Source: Pseudomonadota bacterium
Lineage (GTDB): Bacteria; Pseudomonadota; Alphaproteobacteria; Caulobacterales; Caulobacteraceae
Length of the DNA: 38,281 nt
NCBI GenBank assembly: GCA_963205005.1
Contig: CAUJHW010000176.1
Span: forward strand, 1 to 38,281
Direction: 5' to 3'
The translations under genes were made by a program, and so were the position numbers. Each line of letters opens with the position of its first letter. Position 1 is the first letter of the stretch. The notes below the pieces were generated by a model. That model made no database searches and was not told the origin of the DNA. It saw nothing but the letters and a program-made list of their open reading frames with translations. Positions 8,750 through 17,618 of the stretch are shown here, piece by piece.

Positions 8750-9370
8750 CTACTTCGAGGCCTCGGCCACGGCGGCGTCGAGCTCCTGGAGGGTCATCTC
8801 GCCTTCCTTCGACTTCTTGCCGTTGAAGAAGAACGTCGGCGTCGATGAAATGCCGCGCTTCTGGGACGCCTCAATGCGGGCGTTCAGGGCCTTGTTAGCG
8901 GCCTCGTCCGAAACGCACTTGTTGAACTGCTCCTCGGTCATGCCCACCGACTGGGCCACCTTGAGCAGCGTGCCGCGGGCGTCGCCGCTGCGGAACATCT
9001 CATCCTGGCTGCGGAACAGCGCGTCGATGACGCTGAAGTACTTGTCCTTGCCCGCGCAGCGCGCGGTGAGGAAGCCGGCTGCGGCGACCGCCTCGGGCGG
9101 GGTCAGGAACTCGTGGAAGGTGTACTGCACCTTGCCGGTGTCGATGTACTTGGCCTTGAACGCCGGGAAGACGTCGCTGTTGAACCGACCGCAGTGGCTG
9201 CACGTGGTCGAGGCGTACTCCTCGACCTTCACAGGCGCGTCGGCCTTGCCCATGGTCATGGCGTCGCCGCCTGCGGCTGCGCCACCGCCGGCGTTGTTGC
9301 ATCCGGCAAGCGACAGGGCCGCCATCGCGGCGGCGGCGACCATCAAGAGACGGCGGCTGGGGATCGACAT
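8750..9370 (-). CDS. DsbA-family thiol:disulfide oxidoreductase, lipoprotein
   Basis: A 206-aa paralog of the gene that follows it. The signal peptide ends in the lipobox LAGC (Cys24), so it should be lipid-anchored; SRRLLM at the start is also Tat-like. A Gly/Ala-rich linker leads to the catalytic CSHC (57-60), where the second position is Ser rather than Pro. The cis-proline is Pro178 in STPTFFFNG. A second cysteine pair (105, 152) is conserved with the paralog. The two products are clearly homologous along their length, which suggests tandem duplication. A promoter and two overlapping hairpins lie upstream (9428-9489). Confidence 0.88.
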   Translation of the reverse strand: MSIPSRRLLMVAAAAMAALSLAGCNNAGGGAAAGGDAMTMGKADAPVKVEEYASTTCSHCGRFNSDVFPAFKAKYIDTGKVQYTFHEFLTPPEAVAAAGFLTARCAGKDKYFSVIDALFRSQDEMFRSGDARGTLLKVAQSVGMTEEQFNKCVSDEAANKALNARIEASQKRGISSTPTFFFNGKKSKEGEMTLQELDAAVAEASK

Positions 9371-9427
9371 CGGGGACCTTCCGGATCTGAACGAAGGATT
9401 AAAGCGCGATTCCCGCGCACTCGCACA

Positions 9428-9458
9428 AACCCTCTCAGCGAGGGTTCCAGCGGGAACC
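9428..9458 (-). promoter_or_regulatory. Two mutually exclusive hairpins in the dsbA leader
   Basis: AACCCTC (9428-9434) pairs with GAGGGTT (9440-9446). GGTTCC (9443-9448) pairs with GGAACC (9453-9458). The two stems share bases 9443-9446, so only one can form. They lie at the predicted 5' end of the transcript from the promoter at 9464-9489. The distal one is followed by TTTG and could act as a weak terminator or leader switch. The role is inferred. Confidence 0.45.
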
Positions 9459-9463
9459 TGCGG

Positions 9464-9489
9464 ATTAGACCGCGGCGGATATGTGTCAA
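9464..9489 (-). promoter_or_regulatory. Putative promoter of the dsbA-dsbA-smc run
   Basis: On the minus strand TTGACA (9484-9489) directly follows the stop codon of the dciA-like gene, and 14 bases later comes TCTAAT (9464-9469), part of GTCTAATC. This resembles the Caulobacter TTGACGS/GCTANAWC pattern. It would let the oxidoreductases and smc be transcribed apart from the upstream gene. Confidence 0.55.
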
Positions 9490-10023
9490 CTAGCTGCTGC
9501 GGCGCAGGACGCCCCGTCCGAGCGCGACAAGGGCGTCCTTGAGCCGCCCTTCAGGGGCGCCGGCGAGGCTTTCCATCAGCATCGCCTCCTCGGCGGCGTC
9601 CAGCGGCGCCCGGCGGCGCGGCTGCGGCGGGGGCGGGACCCGACGGAGCGGCCCCTGGATGATCCGCAGCTTCTGGACCGCATCAGGGCCGAGAAACACG
9701 TTCACCCGGGCCAGGATGTCGTGCGCCTGATGCTGGATGATCGCGGCCGCTGGCCCCGCCACCCGGATCTCAAGCGACGAGGGGCCGCCATTGCGGCCCT
9801 TCACCAGCTTCACCGGCTCGGTCCGGCGGGCGATGTCCGGGCCGACCACTTCCTTCCAGCGCGCGGTCAGCGCCGAGGCGCCCTGTCCGAATCGGCCGTC
9901 CAGCTCCTTCATGAACCCGCGCAGCGCACGGCCGGCTGGCGGCGGCGGGCGATGACCCGGCCGGGTCCGCTTCTCCTTGAGGATCCTGAGCGTGTCCTCG
10001 ACGTCGGGCAGGCGGCGGCGCAT
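9490..10023 (-). CDS. dciA: DUF721 / DciA-like helicase-operator protein
   Basis: A 177-aa protein with a DUF721 domain (about residues 30-120, containing RWKEVVGPDIARRTEPVKL and a V-x-G-P-A-A-A-I-I-QHQ helix). DciA proteins of this family help load or run the replicative helicase DnaB in bacteria lacking DnaC. Pro/Arg-rich and acidic low-complexity tails follow, as usual in the family. It precedes the dsbA-dsbA-smc run. AGGA six bases before the ATG sets the start; half of it lies in the stem of a hairpin (10032-10058). The DciA role is by family; the domain match is by recall of the pattern. Confidence 0.75.
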   Translation of the reverse strand: MRRRLPDVEDTLRILKEKRTRPGHRPPPPAGRALRGFMKELDGRFGQGASALTARWKEVVGPDIARRTEPVKLVKGRNGGPSSLEIRVAGPAAAIIQHQAHDILARVNVFLGPDAVQKLRIIQGPLRRVPPPPQPRRRAPLDAAEEAMLMESLAGAPEGRLKDALVALGRGVLRRSS

Positions 10024-10031
10024 GGCGGATC

Positions 10032-10058
10032 CTACCGCGCCGGCGGCGCGGGCGGTAG
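10032..10058 (-). promoter_or_regulatory. Hairpin covering the dciA ribosome-binding site
   Basis: CTACCGC (10032-10038) pairs with GCGGTAG (10052-10058) over a 13-base GC-rich loop. It begins nine bases after the stop codon of the Rieske gene in the transcript and includes the 5' half of the dciA Shine-Dalgarno sequence TAGGA. It may insulate or damp translation of dciA from read-through RNA. No T-run is present. Confidence 0.4.
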
Positions 10059-10066
10059 ACGCGAAC

Positions 10067-11209
10067 CTAGGCGCCCGGTTGATCGCAGAGCCGGTCGAGC
10101 CACCACTGGTTCAGCTGCCAGATGGCCCGTTCAAGCGGAGAAAGCCGTCCCTGCCCGGTCATCGGCGCATTGAGGCCGCGCCAGACGAGATCATTGGCCG
10201 CGATGTCCTCCTGATGGATGTGGTCCGCAACCGCCGCGGCCCCATCCGCCATCTCCTCGAAGCCTTCGAGGTCCAGGGCGGTCCTGGGCATGCCGATATG
10301 AATCCTGAGCGTCAGGCGGCCGGCACCCTCCGGGAAGACCTGGTACCAGAACAGGCCGTCGCCATTCACCGCGAACATGAAGTGCGGGAAGACCACGGCG
10401 GCGAACAGGTCGCGGGCCTGCCAGTCCTCCAGCCCGCGGACCAGATGCTCCCGAGGCGGCGCATCAGGATCCGACGACGGCATGTGCAGGATCGCCCAGG
10501 GCCCATCGGTGTCCTCAACCCGGGAATCGCGGGCGTGGTAGATTGGCTCGAAGGTCTGCGAGTGGGTGGCGATGTGGTGGTAGGCCTCCATGAAATTCTC
10601 GACCAGAACCTTCCAGTTCCAGGCGCTGTCGAACGTCAGCGTCCGGACGATGGCCATGTCGCTCAGGCGGAAGTTGGCGAAATAGCGGGTCAGGCCCACC
10701 ACCTGCGGCGCGAACGACGCAGCGTTCTGGTCGAGGTTGACCATGACAAAGCCCTCCCACACCTCCGTGCGAATCTGGGGCAGCCGGCAAGCCGCGGGAT
10801 CGAACCCTTCGGCGCCCTCCATGAGCGGCGCGGCCACAAGCTGCCCGACCGTGTCATAGGCCCAGGCGTGGTAGGGGCAGGTGAACAGCCTGCGATGGCC
10901 GGATCCCTCGGCAATCGGCGCCGCCCGGTGAAGGCAGACATTGGACATCGCCCGGACCTGGCCGTCCACCCCGTGGACCAGCAGCAGCGGCTGGCCCATC
11001 AGGTCGAGCGCGAGGAAGTCGCCGGGCTGCGCCAGCTGCTCGAGGCGGGCCAGAGGGAACCACGTCTTGCGGAAGATCCGCTCGGTTTCCAGATCGTGGA
11101 TGTCCTCGCTGAGGTAGGCCGCCGGCGGCAGGGTCCACGCGGATTCCAGGGGCGCGCGGACGCGTCGCAACTCCTCCGCCGCCAGGCCAGGCAAGAGATG
11201 TTCGGACAT
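10067..11209 (-). CDS. Rieske [2Fe-2S] ring-hydroxylating-type oxygenase, alpha subunit
   Basis: A 380-aa non-heme iron oxygenase large subunit. The Rieske centre is C-x-H (Cys92, His94) and C-x2-H (Cys111, His114). The catalytic domain has ENFMEAYHHIATH, with His211 and His216 as likely iron ligands. Such enzymes use electrons from a separate reductase to oxidise aromatic rings or demethylate amines; the substrate cannot be read from sequence. The start is ATG 11209 with GGAG seven bases upstream; ATG 11215 is too close to that site, and the 24-residue extension to 11281 would overlap mutY. No ferredoxin, reductase or small subunit gene is nearby. It is divergent from mutY. Confidence 0.87.
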   Translation of the reverse strand: MSEHLLPGLAAEELRRVRAPLESAWTLPPAAYLSEDIHDLETERIFRKTWFPLARLEQLAQPGDFLALDLMGQPLLLVHGVDGQVRAMSNVCLHRAAPIAEGSGHRRLFTCPYHAWAYDTVGQLVAAPLMEGAEGFDPAACRLPQIRTEVWEGFVMVNLDQNAASFAPQVVGLTRYFANFRLSDMAIVRTLTFDSAWNWKVLVENFMEAYHHIATHSQTFEPIYHARDSRVEDTDGPWAILHMPSSDPDAPPREHLVRGLEDWQARDLFAAVVFPHFMFAVNGDGLFWYQVFPEGAGRLTLRIHIGMPRTALDLEGFEEMADGAAAVADHIHQEDIAANDLVWRGLNAPMTGQGRLSPLERAIWQLNQWWLDRLCDQPGA

Positions 11210-11269
11210 CGCCATTCTCCCGAGGTCTCCACGAATCCGTTTCGCCCATCTTCGCGGTGAAGAACAGCG

Positions 11270-12331
11270 GTGGTAGGCCACCCCGTGGACCCTGATCTCC
11301 TACGCGCCCAGCTTCTGGCCTGGTACGACCTCAATGCGCGGTCGCTTCCCTGGCGCGTGGGGCCGGCCGATCACGCGGCCGGAGAACGCGCCGATCCGTA
11401 CCGGGTGTGGCTGTCAGAAGTGATGCTGCAGCAGACGACCGTTCCACACGCGACACCCTACTTCCTGGCCTTCACGGACCGCTGGCCGACGGTGTCGGAC
11501 CTGGCAGGGGAGGCCGACGGCGAGGTCATGGCGGCCTGGGCCGGGCTTGGCTACTACGCCCGCGCCCGCAACCTGTTGGCCTGCGCCCGGGCGGTGGCAA
11601 ATGACCATGGCGGAGTGTTCCCCGACACCGAGGCCGGCCTGCGGGCCCTTCCGGGCCTAGGTCCCTACACCGCCGCCGCCGTCGGCGCGATCGCCTTCGA
11701 CCTGGCGACCAATGTCGTGGACGGCAATGTAGAGCGGGTGATGGCGCGGCTATTCTCGGTGGAGGCCCCGCTGCCCGACGCCAAGCCGGAGCTGAAGCGG
11801 CTGGCGGCCGGACTGGTGCGCGACCACAGGCCGGGCGACTGGGCTCAGGCGCTGATGGACCTCGGCGCGACGATCTGCCGGCCGAAGTCCCCCCTGTGCG
11901 ATCGGTGCCCGGTCGCGGCGCACTGCGCCGCGCGCGCGTCCGGCGCGCCGGACAGCTATCCCCGCCGGACCGCCAAGGCCGCGCGGCCGCATCGCCATGG
12001 CGTCGCCTATGTGCTCACCCGGGGCGACGAGGTGGCCCTGGTGCGCCGCCCGCCCAAGGGACTGCTGGGCGGGATGCTGGCTCTGCCAACCAGCGACTGG
12101 CGCGACGGGCGCTGGAGCGACACCGAGGCCCTGGACGCGGCCCCCGCCCGGGCCGCCTGGCAAAGCGCTGGCGAGGTGGAGCATGGCTTCACCCACTTCA
12201 CCCTGACGCTGCAGATCCTGAGGGCCGAAGGCGAGGCGGCTGATGTGATCTGGAGCCCGCTTCGGGACCTGGACGGCCTGCCCAGCGTGTTCCTGAAGGC
12301 GGCCCGGGCGGGTCTGTCGAGCCTGCTCTAG
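11270..12331 (+). CDS. mutY: A/G-specific adenine glycosylase MutY
   Basis: A 353-aa DNA repair enzyme that removes adenine mispaired with 8-oxoguanine. Catalytic Glu50 lies in SEVMLQQT, the helix-hairpin-helix is LPGLGPYTAAAVG (127-139), and Asp151 is in VVDGNVERV. The [4Fe-4S] cluster cysteines are 203, 210, 213 and 219 (C-x6-C-x2-C-x5-C). A C-terminal Nudix-like domain (about 235-350) reads the 8-oxoG strand. The start is GTG 11270 or GTG 11285; neither has a strong Shine-Dalgarno sequence. Its stop overlaps the stop of the convergent MFS gene in a shared CTAG. Confidence 0.96.
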   Translation: MVGHPVDPDLLRAQLLAWYDLNARSLPWRVGPADHAAGERADPYRVWLSEVMLQQTTVPHATPYFLAFTDRWPTVSDLAGEADGEVMAAWAGLGYYARARNLLACARAVANDHGGVFPDTEAGLRALPGLGPYTAAAVGAIAFDLATNVVDGNVERVMARLFSVEAPLPDAKPELKRLAAGLVRDHRPGDWAQALMDLGATICRPKSPLCDRCPVAAHCAARASGAPDSYPRRTAKAARPHRHGVAYVLTRGDEVALVRRPPKGLLGGMLALPTSDWRDGRWSDTEALDAAPARAAWQSAGEVEHGFTHFTLTLQILRAEGEAADVIWSPLRDLDGLPSVFLKAARAGLSSLL

Positions 12332-13488
12332 GACTTTGGCGCAGGCGCGCGGGGGAAGACGAAGATCAGGGTGGTGAATCCGATCGCCGACATCATCAGC
12401 GCCGCCGCAGGAATGGCCGGCACGCCGTAGCTGGCCAGGGCGATCCCGCCCAGGGTCGCGCCCCAGGCCTGCCCCATCGAGAACACCGAGCCGTTCAGCG
12501 CCAGGGCGACGGGCGCGCCGTTGGTCATCTGGATCAGGCGGGACTGGGTGACCGGCGAGATCGAGAACAGCGCCATGGCGGCCAGGAAGATGGCCGCGGC
12601 GACCAGCGCCTCGCTGGGCAGGCCGGGGGGCAGCAGGTGGTGCGTCGCCGCCAGATGCAGGCTCATGGCCGCAGCCTGCATGACGATGCCCTGGAGGACC
12701 CAGGTCTTGCCGGCATCGCGGTCGGCGGCGCGCCCTCCGATCCACAGTCCCGCGGCAGCCCCAAAGCCGATCATGGCCTGGAAGATGGCCACGCCGGCGC
12801 CCGTCACACCCGTGCCCACCCGCACGATGGGGGCGATGTAGAGATTGAGGGTCATGTTGGCGGCGAAGGTCAGAAAGCTGGTCAGGTAGAGCGGCCAGAT
12901 CGCCGAGATCTCCAGCCGGCCACCTTCGCGCTTCGGCGGCGCGGGCACGCGCGGCAGGAAGAAGACGACGCCGACCAGCGCGATGGTCGACAGCGAGGCC
13001 GCGACCAGGAAGGTGGCTCGCCAGTCGAAGATCGAGCCGACAATACTACCCAGCGGGATACCCACCACGAAGGCCAGGGTCATACCGCCGGAGACCATGG
13101 CGAGCGCCGAGCCGCGCCGCTCTGGCGGGACCAGCGAGGCGGCCGCGACACTGGCCGCGGGTCCGGACATCGCCCCGGCCAGGCCCGCGAACGCCCGGAA
13201 CACCAGGAGGGTCTGGAAATTCGGCGCGAGGCTGCAGGCCAGGTGCAGGATGATGCTGAGCACCAGCCCGGCGATGACCACGAACTTGCGGTCCAGCCGC
13301 CCGAGAATCCACGCCGCGACGGGCCCCAGCAGGGCCGAGGTCAGGACATAGGCGGTCTGGAGCTGGCCGGCGACGGCGGTCGAGACGCCAAGGTCCTTCG
13401 CCATCTCTTCCAGCAGGCCGGCGAAGATGAAGGCCGCGGACCCGAAGGCGAACGTACACAGCGTCAGGACGAAGACGCGCGGGTTCAT
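12328..13488 (-). CDS. Major facilitator superfamily transporter
   Basis: A 386-aa inner-membrane transporter with about twelve hydrophobic helices. The loop between helices 2 and 3 (GPVAAWILGRLDRKFVV) is the MFS motif A region, and SGGMTLAFVVGIPLGSIVG in helix 5 resembles motif C of drug/H+ antiporters (DHA1 type, as in sugar-efflux and chloramphenicol-resistance proteins). It is probably an exporter of a small molecule; the substrate is unknown. It lies 86 bp downstream of ccrM on the same strand and could be co-transcribed, although a GC-rich imperfect hairpin sits in the gap. It ends in the CTAG shared with mutY. Confidence 0.85.
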   Translation of the reverse strand: MNPRVFVLTLCTFAFGSAAFIFAGLLEEMAKDLGVSTAVAGQLQTAYVLTSALLGPVAAWILGRLDRKFVVIAGLVLSIILHLACSLAPNFQTLLVFRAFAGLAGAMSGPAASVAAASLVPPERRGSALAMVSGGMTLAFVVGIPLGSIVGSIFDWRATFLVAASLSTIALVGVVFFLPRVPAPPKREGGRLEISAIWPLYLTSFLTFAANMTLNLYIAPIVRVGTGVTGAGVAIFQAMIGFGAAAGLWIGGRAADRDAGKTWVLQGIVMQAAAMSLHLAATHHLLPPGLPSEALVAAAIFLAAMALFSISPVTQSRLIQMTNGAPVALALNGSVFSMGQAWGATLGGIALASYGVPAIPAAALMMSAIGFTTLIFVFPRAPAPKS

Positions 13489-13574
13489 TCTCGACGTCCG
13501 ATCATGCCCGCAACTCCCCCGAACTTTTCGTAAGGGTGGTTTGGAATTCCGGCGGGGTCCAGCCCCGGCGCGAA

Positions 13575-14739
<1,165 letters not shown>

Positions 14740-14755
14740 TTGCGGGTCGGAGGCG

Positions 14756-16228
14756 TCAGCCCCCGACCACCCGCACCGCGCGCTCCAGGGTCTGCTCGGT
14801 CAGCCGCACGCTGGCCTGCTGGCGGGGCATGCGGTTCCAGGCGTCAAGGGCGGCCACCTTGTAGGCCTCGGCCAGGGTCGGATAGTTGAAGGTGTTCTCG
14901 ACGAAGTAGTCGAGCGTGCCCTCCAGGTTCAGCACCGCCTGGCCGATGTGGATCAGTTCAGTCGCTCCTTCGCCCACGATGTGGACGCCCAGCAGCCGAC
15001 GGGTCTCAAGGGCGAACAGCATCTTCATGAAGCCGGTCTCGATGCCCATGATGTGGCCGCGGGAGGTCTCCCGGAACCGCGCCACGCCGCACTCGTAGGG
15101 GATCGACCGCTCCCGGGCCTGTTCCTCGGTGATGCCGATGGTCGAGATCTCCGGCACCGAATAGATGCCATAGGGGAAGAATTCCGGCGCCGCCTGGATC
15201 GGCTCGCCGAACGCATGGCAGGCGGCGATGCGGCCCTGCTCCATCGAGGTGGAAGCCAGGCTCGGGAAGCCGACGATGTCGCCGGCGGCGTAGATGTGCG
15301 GCGTCGCGGTCTGGAAGCTTGCCTTGTCTACGGTCAGGCGACCGCGGGCGTCGGCCTCCAGCCCGCAGGCCGGCAGGTTGAGCGTATCCACCGCGCCCTC
15401 GCGACCCGCCGAGAACAGCACCATGTCGGCGCGCAGCTCGCGGCCGTCGGCCATGGACACCAGGCAGCGGCCCGGCCCCTGGACCGAGGCGCTGACCACC
15501 TGGGCGTTGAAACGGATGCTGACTCCGCGGTCGCGCAGGTCATGGACGAACTCCTCGGCCAGCTCGCGGTCGAGGAACGGCATCATGCCCGGGGCCGGCT
15601 CGACGACCGTCACCTTCACGTCCAGCGTGCTGAAGATGGAGGCGTATTCCATGCCGATGACGCTGGCGCCCACGACCACTAGCTGGCGCGGGATGCGGGT
15701 CAGGTCGAGGATCTCATCGCTGTCGACGATGTTCTCGCCGTCGAAGGCGATGTGCGAGGGCCTGTAGGGCCGGGTGCCCGCGGCGATCACGTAGCGGTCG
15801 GCGGTGAAGGTCATCACGCCTTCGGGGCCGTCGACGGTGATGGTGTGCGGGTCGATGAACCGAGCCGAACCGGTCAGGGTGTCGACCATGTTGCGCGCGA
15901 ACTGGTGCTCCAGCACCTCGACCTCGTGGTGTAGGGTGATCTCCAGGCGCTTGCGCAGGTCGTCGGCAGTAATGTTCTGCTTGGCGCGGTAGGCGCGGCC
16001 GTAGAAGCCGCGCTCACGCCAGCCCGAGAGGTTCAGGACCGTCTCGCGGAGGGTCTTGGAGGGGATGGTGCCGGTGTGGACCGAAACGCCCCCCACCCGG
16101 CGGCCGCGCTCGATCACCAGGATGCGCTTGCCGAACTTGGCGCCCTGAACGGCTGCCCGCCGTCCGGCCGGGCCGCTGCCGATCACGATCATATCGTAGT
16201 GGGTCTGACCCTTGTGGGTAATGGACAC
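14756..16228 (-). CDS. sthA: Soluble pyridine nucleotide transhydrogenase
   Basis: A 490-aa FAD flavoprotein that moves hydride between NADPH and NAD+. The FAD motif is GSGPAG (17-22), a second dinucleotide motif is VVVGASVIGMEYAS, and the FAD-closing segment is YAAGDIVGFPSLAS. The disulfide region reads SVHTGTIPSKTL: Ser49 replaces the first redox cysteine and Thr the second. That rules out a lipoamide-dehydrogenase type reaction and fits SthA. The start is GTG 16228 with GGAAGG seven bases upstream; the open frame continues to 16678, but that extension is antisense-like shadow over rnhB. It lies between rnhB and ccrM on one strand. Confidence 0.92.
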   Translation of the reverse strand: MSITHKGQTHYDMIVIGSGPAGRRAAVQGAKFGKRILVIERGRRVGGVSVHTGTIPSKTLRETVLNLSGWRERGFYGRAYRAKQNITADDLRKRLEITLHHEVEVLEHQFARNMVDTLTGSARFIDPHTITVDGPEGVMTFTADRYVIAAGTRPYRPSHIAFDGENIVDSDEILDLTRIPRQLVVVGASVIGMEYASIFSTLDVKVTVVEPAPGMMPFLDRELAEEFVHDLRDRGVSIRFNAQVVSASVQGPGRCLVSMADGRELRADMVLFSAGREGAVDTLNLPACGLEADARGRLTVDKASFQTATPHIYAAGDIVGFPSLASTSMEQGRIAACHAFGEPIQAAPEFFPYGIYSVPEISTIGITEEQARERSIPYECGVARFRETSRGHIMGIETGFMKMLFALETRRLLGVHIVGEGATELIHIGQAVLNLEGTLDYFVENTFNYPTLAEAYKVAALDAWNRMPRQQASVRLTEQTLERAVRVVGG

Positions 16229-16308
16229 GTCGTCGCCTTCCAGCTTCTGCAGGAAGCGCCACCGTAAACCAGGGTTGTTAAGGTAACCTTGGCCTTGAAG
16301 AACGGCGT

Positions 16309-16968
16309 TCAGCCTTCGAACGCGAACTCGTCCTGCACCGTCTCGGCCTGGCGTGGATCCAGTCCCATCAGCACCATCTTCACCGGCCGCCAGCCGCGTC
16401 GGTGGATCGCGCAGGGGCCCAGCGTGACCAGCGCCTCGGTATGGATCGGGGCGTTGTAGCCCTTGTGGCGAGCGAAGCCGTAGCCGGGATAGAGCGCGTC
16501 CATCTCGATCATCAGCCGGTCGCGCGCCACCTTGGCCAGGATGGAGGCCGCCGCGATGGACTTGGATTTCCCGTCGCCGCCTACCACCGTCCGCACCTCG
16601 CAGGGCAGACGGAAGGGATAGTTGCCGTCGACCAGGGCGTAAGTCGGCTGGATCGCCATGGCCTCGATGGCCCGGCACATGGCCAGCCCCGTGGCGTGCA
16701 GGATGTTGAGGTCCTCGATCTCCTCGACGCTGGCGAAGCCGACGCCCCAGGCCAGGGCCTTGTCCATGATCTCCAGTTCCAGCGCCTCACGCGCCTTCGC
16801 GGTCAGCTTCTTGGAGTCGTCCAGGCCCTTGGGGATGCGTTTCGGATCGAGGATCACCGCACCCGCACTCACCGGCCCGGCCCACGGCCCGCGTCCCGCT
16901 TCGTCCACGCCGCAGACGTGGCCGTCGATGTAGGTACGCTCCAGCAGAAGGGTGGGGCCCTTGGGCAT
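16309..16968 (-). CDS. rnhB: Ribonuclease HII
   Basis: A 219-aa enzyme that cuts the RNA strand of RNA-DNA hybrids, including single ribonucleotides left by replication. The catalytic motif [13 protein letters not shown] supplies Asp22 and Glu23; a further acidic residue is Asp114 in ALVDGNYPF. The DSKKLT segment (51-56) is diagnostic. The ATG overlaps the last base of the tag stop codon (TGATG), so the two genes are probably translationally coupled. The C-terminal stretch includes [15 protein letters not shown], typical of the family. Confidence 0.97.
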   Translation of the reverse strand: MPKGPTLLLERTYIDGHVCGVDEAGRGPWAGPVSAGAVILDPKRIPKGLDDSKKLTAKAREALELEIMDKALAWGVGFASVEEIEDLNILHATGLAMCRAIEAMAIQPTYALVDGNYPFRLPCEVRTVVGGDGKSKSIAAASILAKVARDRLMIEMDALYPGYGFARHKGYNAPIHTEALVTLGPCAIHRRGWRPVKMVLMGLDPRQAETVQDEFAFEG

Positions 16969-17558
16969 CAGCGAGCGAGGCTCTTAACCGCATCATGCCG
17001 GTGGCAGGCGACGAAGTGGTCGTTGACCATGCCGACGGCCTGCATCCAGGCGTAGACGATCACCGGGCCGACGAACTTGAAGCCCTTCGCCTTCAGCGCC
17101 TTGGACACCTCCACCGCCAGCGGCGTCTGGGCCGGGACGTCGCCGAAGGCCGTCCAGCGGTTCTGGACCGGCTTGCCGTCCACGAAGCCCCAGCAGAACT
17201 CCGAGAAGTCCTCGCCCCGGTCGCGCATGGCCAGGTAGATCCTCGCGCCGTTGATGGCCGCATCGATCTTGGCGTTGGAGCGCACGATCCCGGCGTCGGC
17301 CATCAACCGCGCCCGGTCGGCGTCGCCATAGGCCGCGACCTTCTCGGGATCGAAGTTGTCGAAGGCCGCGCGGAACGCCTCGCGCTTGCGCAGGATGGTG
17401 ATCCAGGCGAGGCCCGCCTGGAAGCCGTCCAGCACCAGCTTTTCCCACAGCGCGCGCGAGTCATACTCGGGCACGCCCCACTCGGTGTCGTGATAGGCCT
17501 CGTACAGCGGGTCGCCGGCCATGCCGCGCCATTCGCATCGGGTCAGGGACTGGGTCAT
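16968..17558 (-). CDS. tag: DNA-3-methyladenine glycosylase I
   Basis: A 196-aa base-excision enzyme for 3-methyladenine. The start RCEW (Cys8), YHDTEWG (His23) and the C-terminal HFVACHRH give the Cys-His/His-Cys zinc site of the family. The pocket segment [21 protein letters not shown] is also characteristic. ATG 17558 is preferred over GTG 17567 because GAGAG lies eight bases before it. It follows ygfZ by 60 bp and overlaps rnhB by one base. No adaptive (Ada-type) control site is evident. Confidence 0.95.
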   Translation of the reverse strand: MTQSLTRCEWRGMAGDPLYEAYHDTEWGVPEYDSRALWEKLVLDGFQAGLAWITILRKREAFRAAFDNFDPEKVAAYGDADRARLMADAGIVRSNAKIDAAINGARIYLAMRDRGEDFSEFCWGFVDGKPVQNRWTAFGDVPAQTPLAVEVSKALKAKGFKFVGPVIVYAWMQAVGMVNDHFVACHRHDAVKSLAR

Positions 17559-17618
17559 CGGCGGCACTCTCAGCGCAGCCGGGGTCCGGAAACAAGGGTG
17601 AGTTTCAGGGGCGAGTGT

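Noticed and set aside
13540-13574. GC-rich hairpin between ccrM and the MFS gene as a terminator
   Set aside because: Only about five base pairs are continuous and no T-run follows, so it is too weak to call.
16274-16291. AAGGTAACCTT palindrome upstream of sthA as an operator
   Set aside because: Five-base arms alone occur by chance; no second copy or known regulator site supports it.
16229-16678. N-terminal extension of SthA by 150 residues
   Set aside because: It overlaps rnhB, has low-complexity Arg/Gly composition, and a GTG with a good ribosome site exists at 16228.
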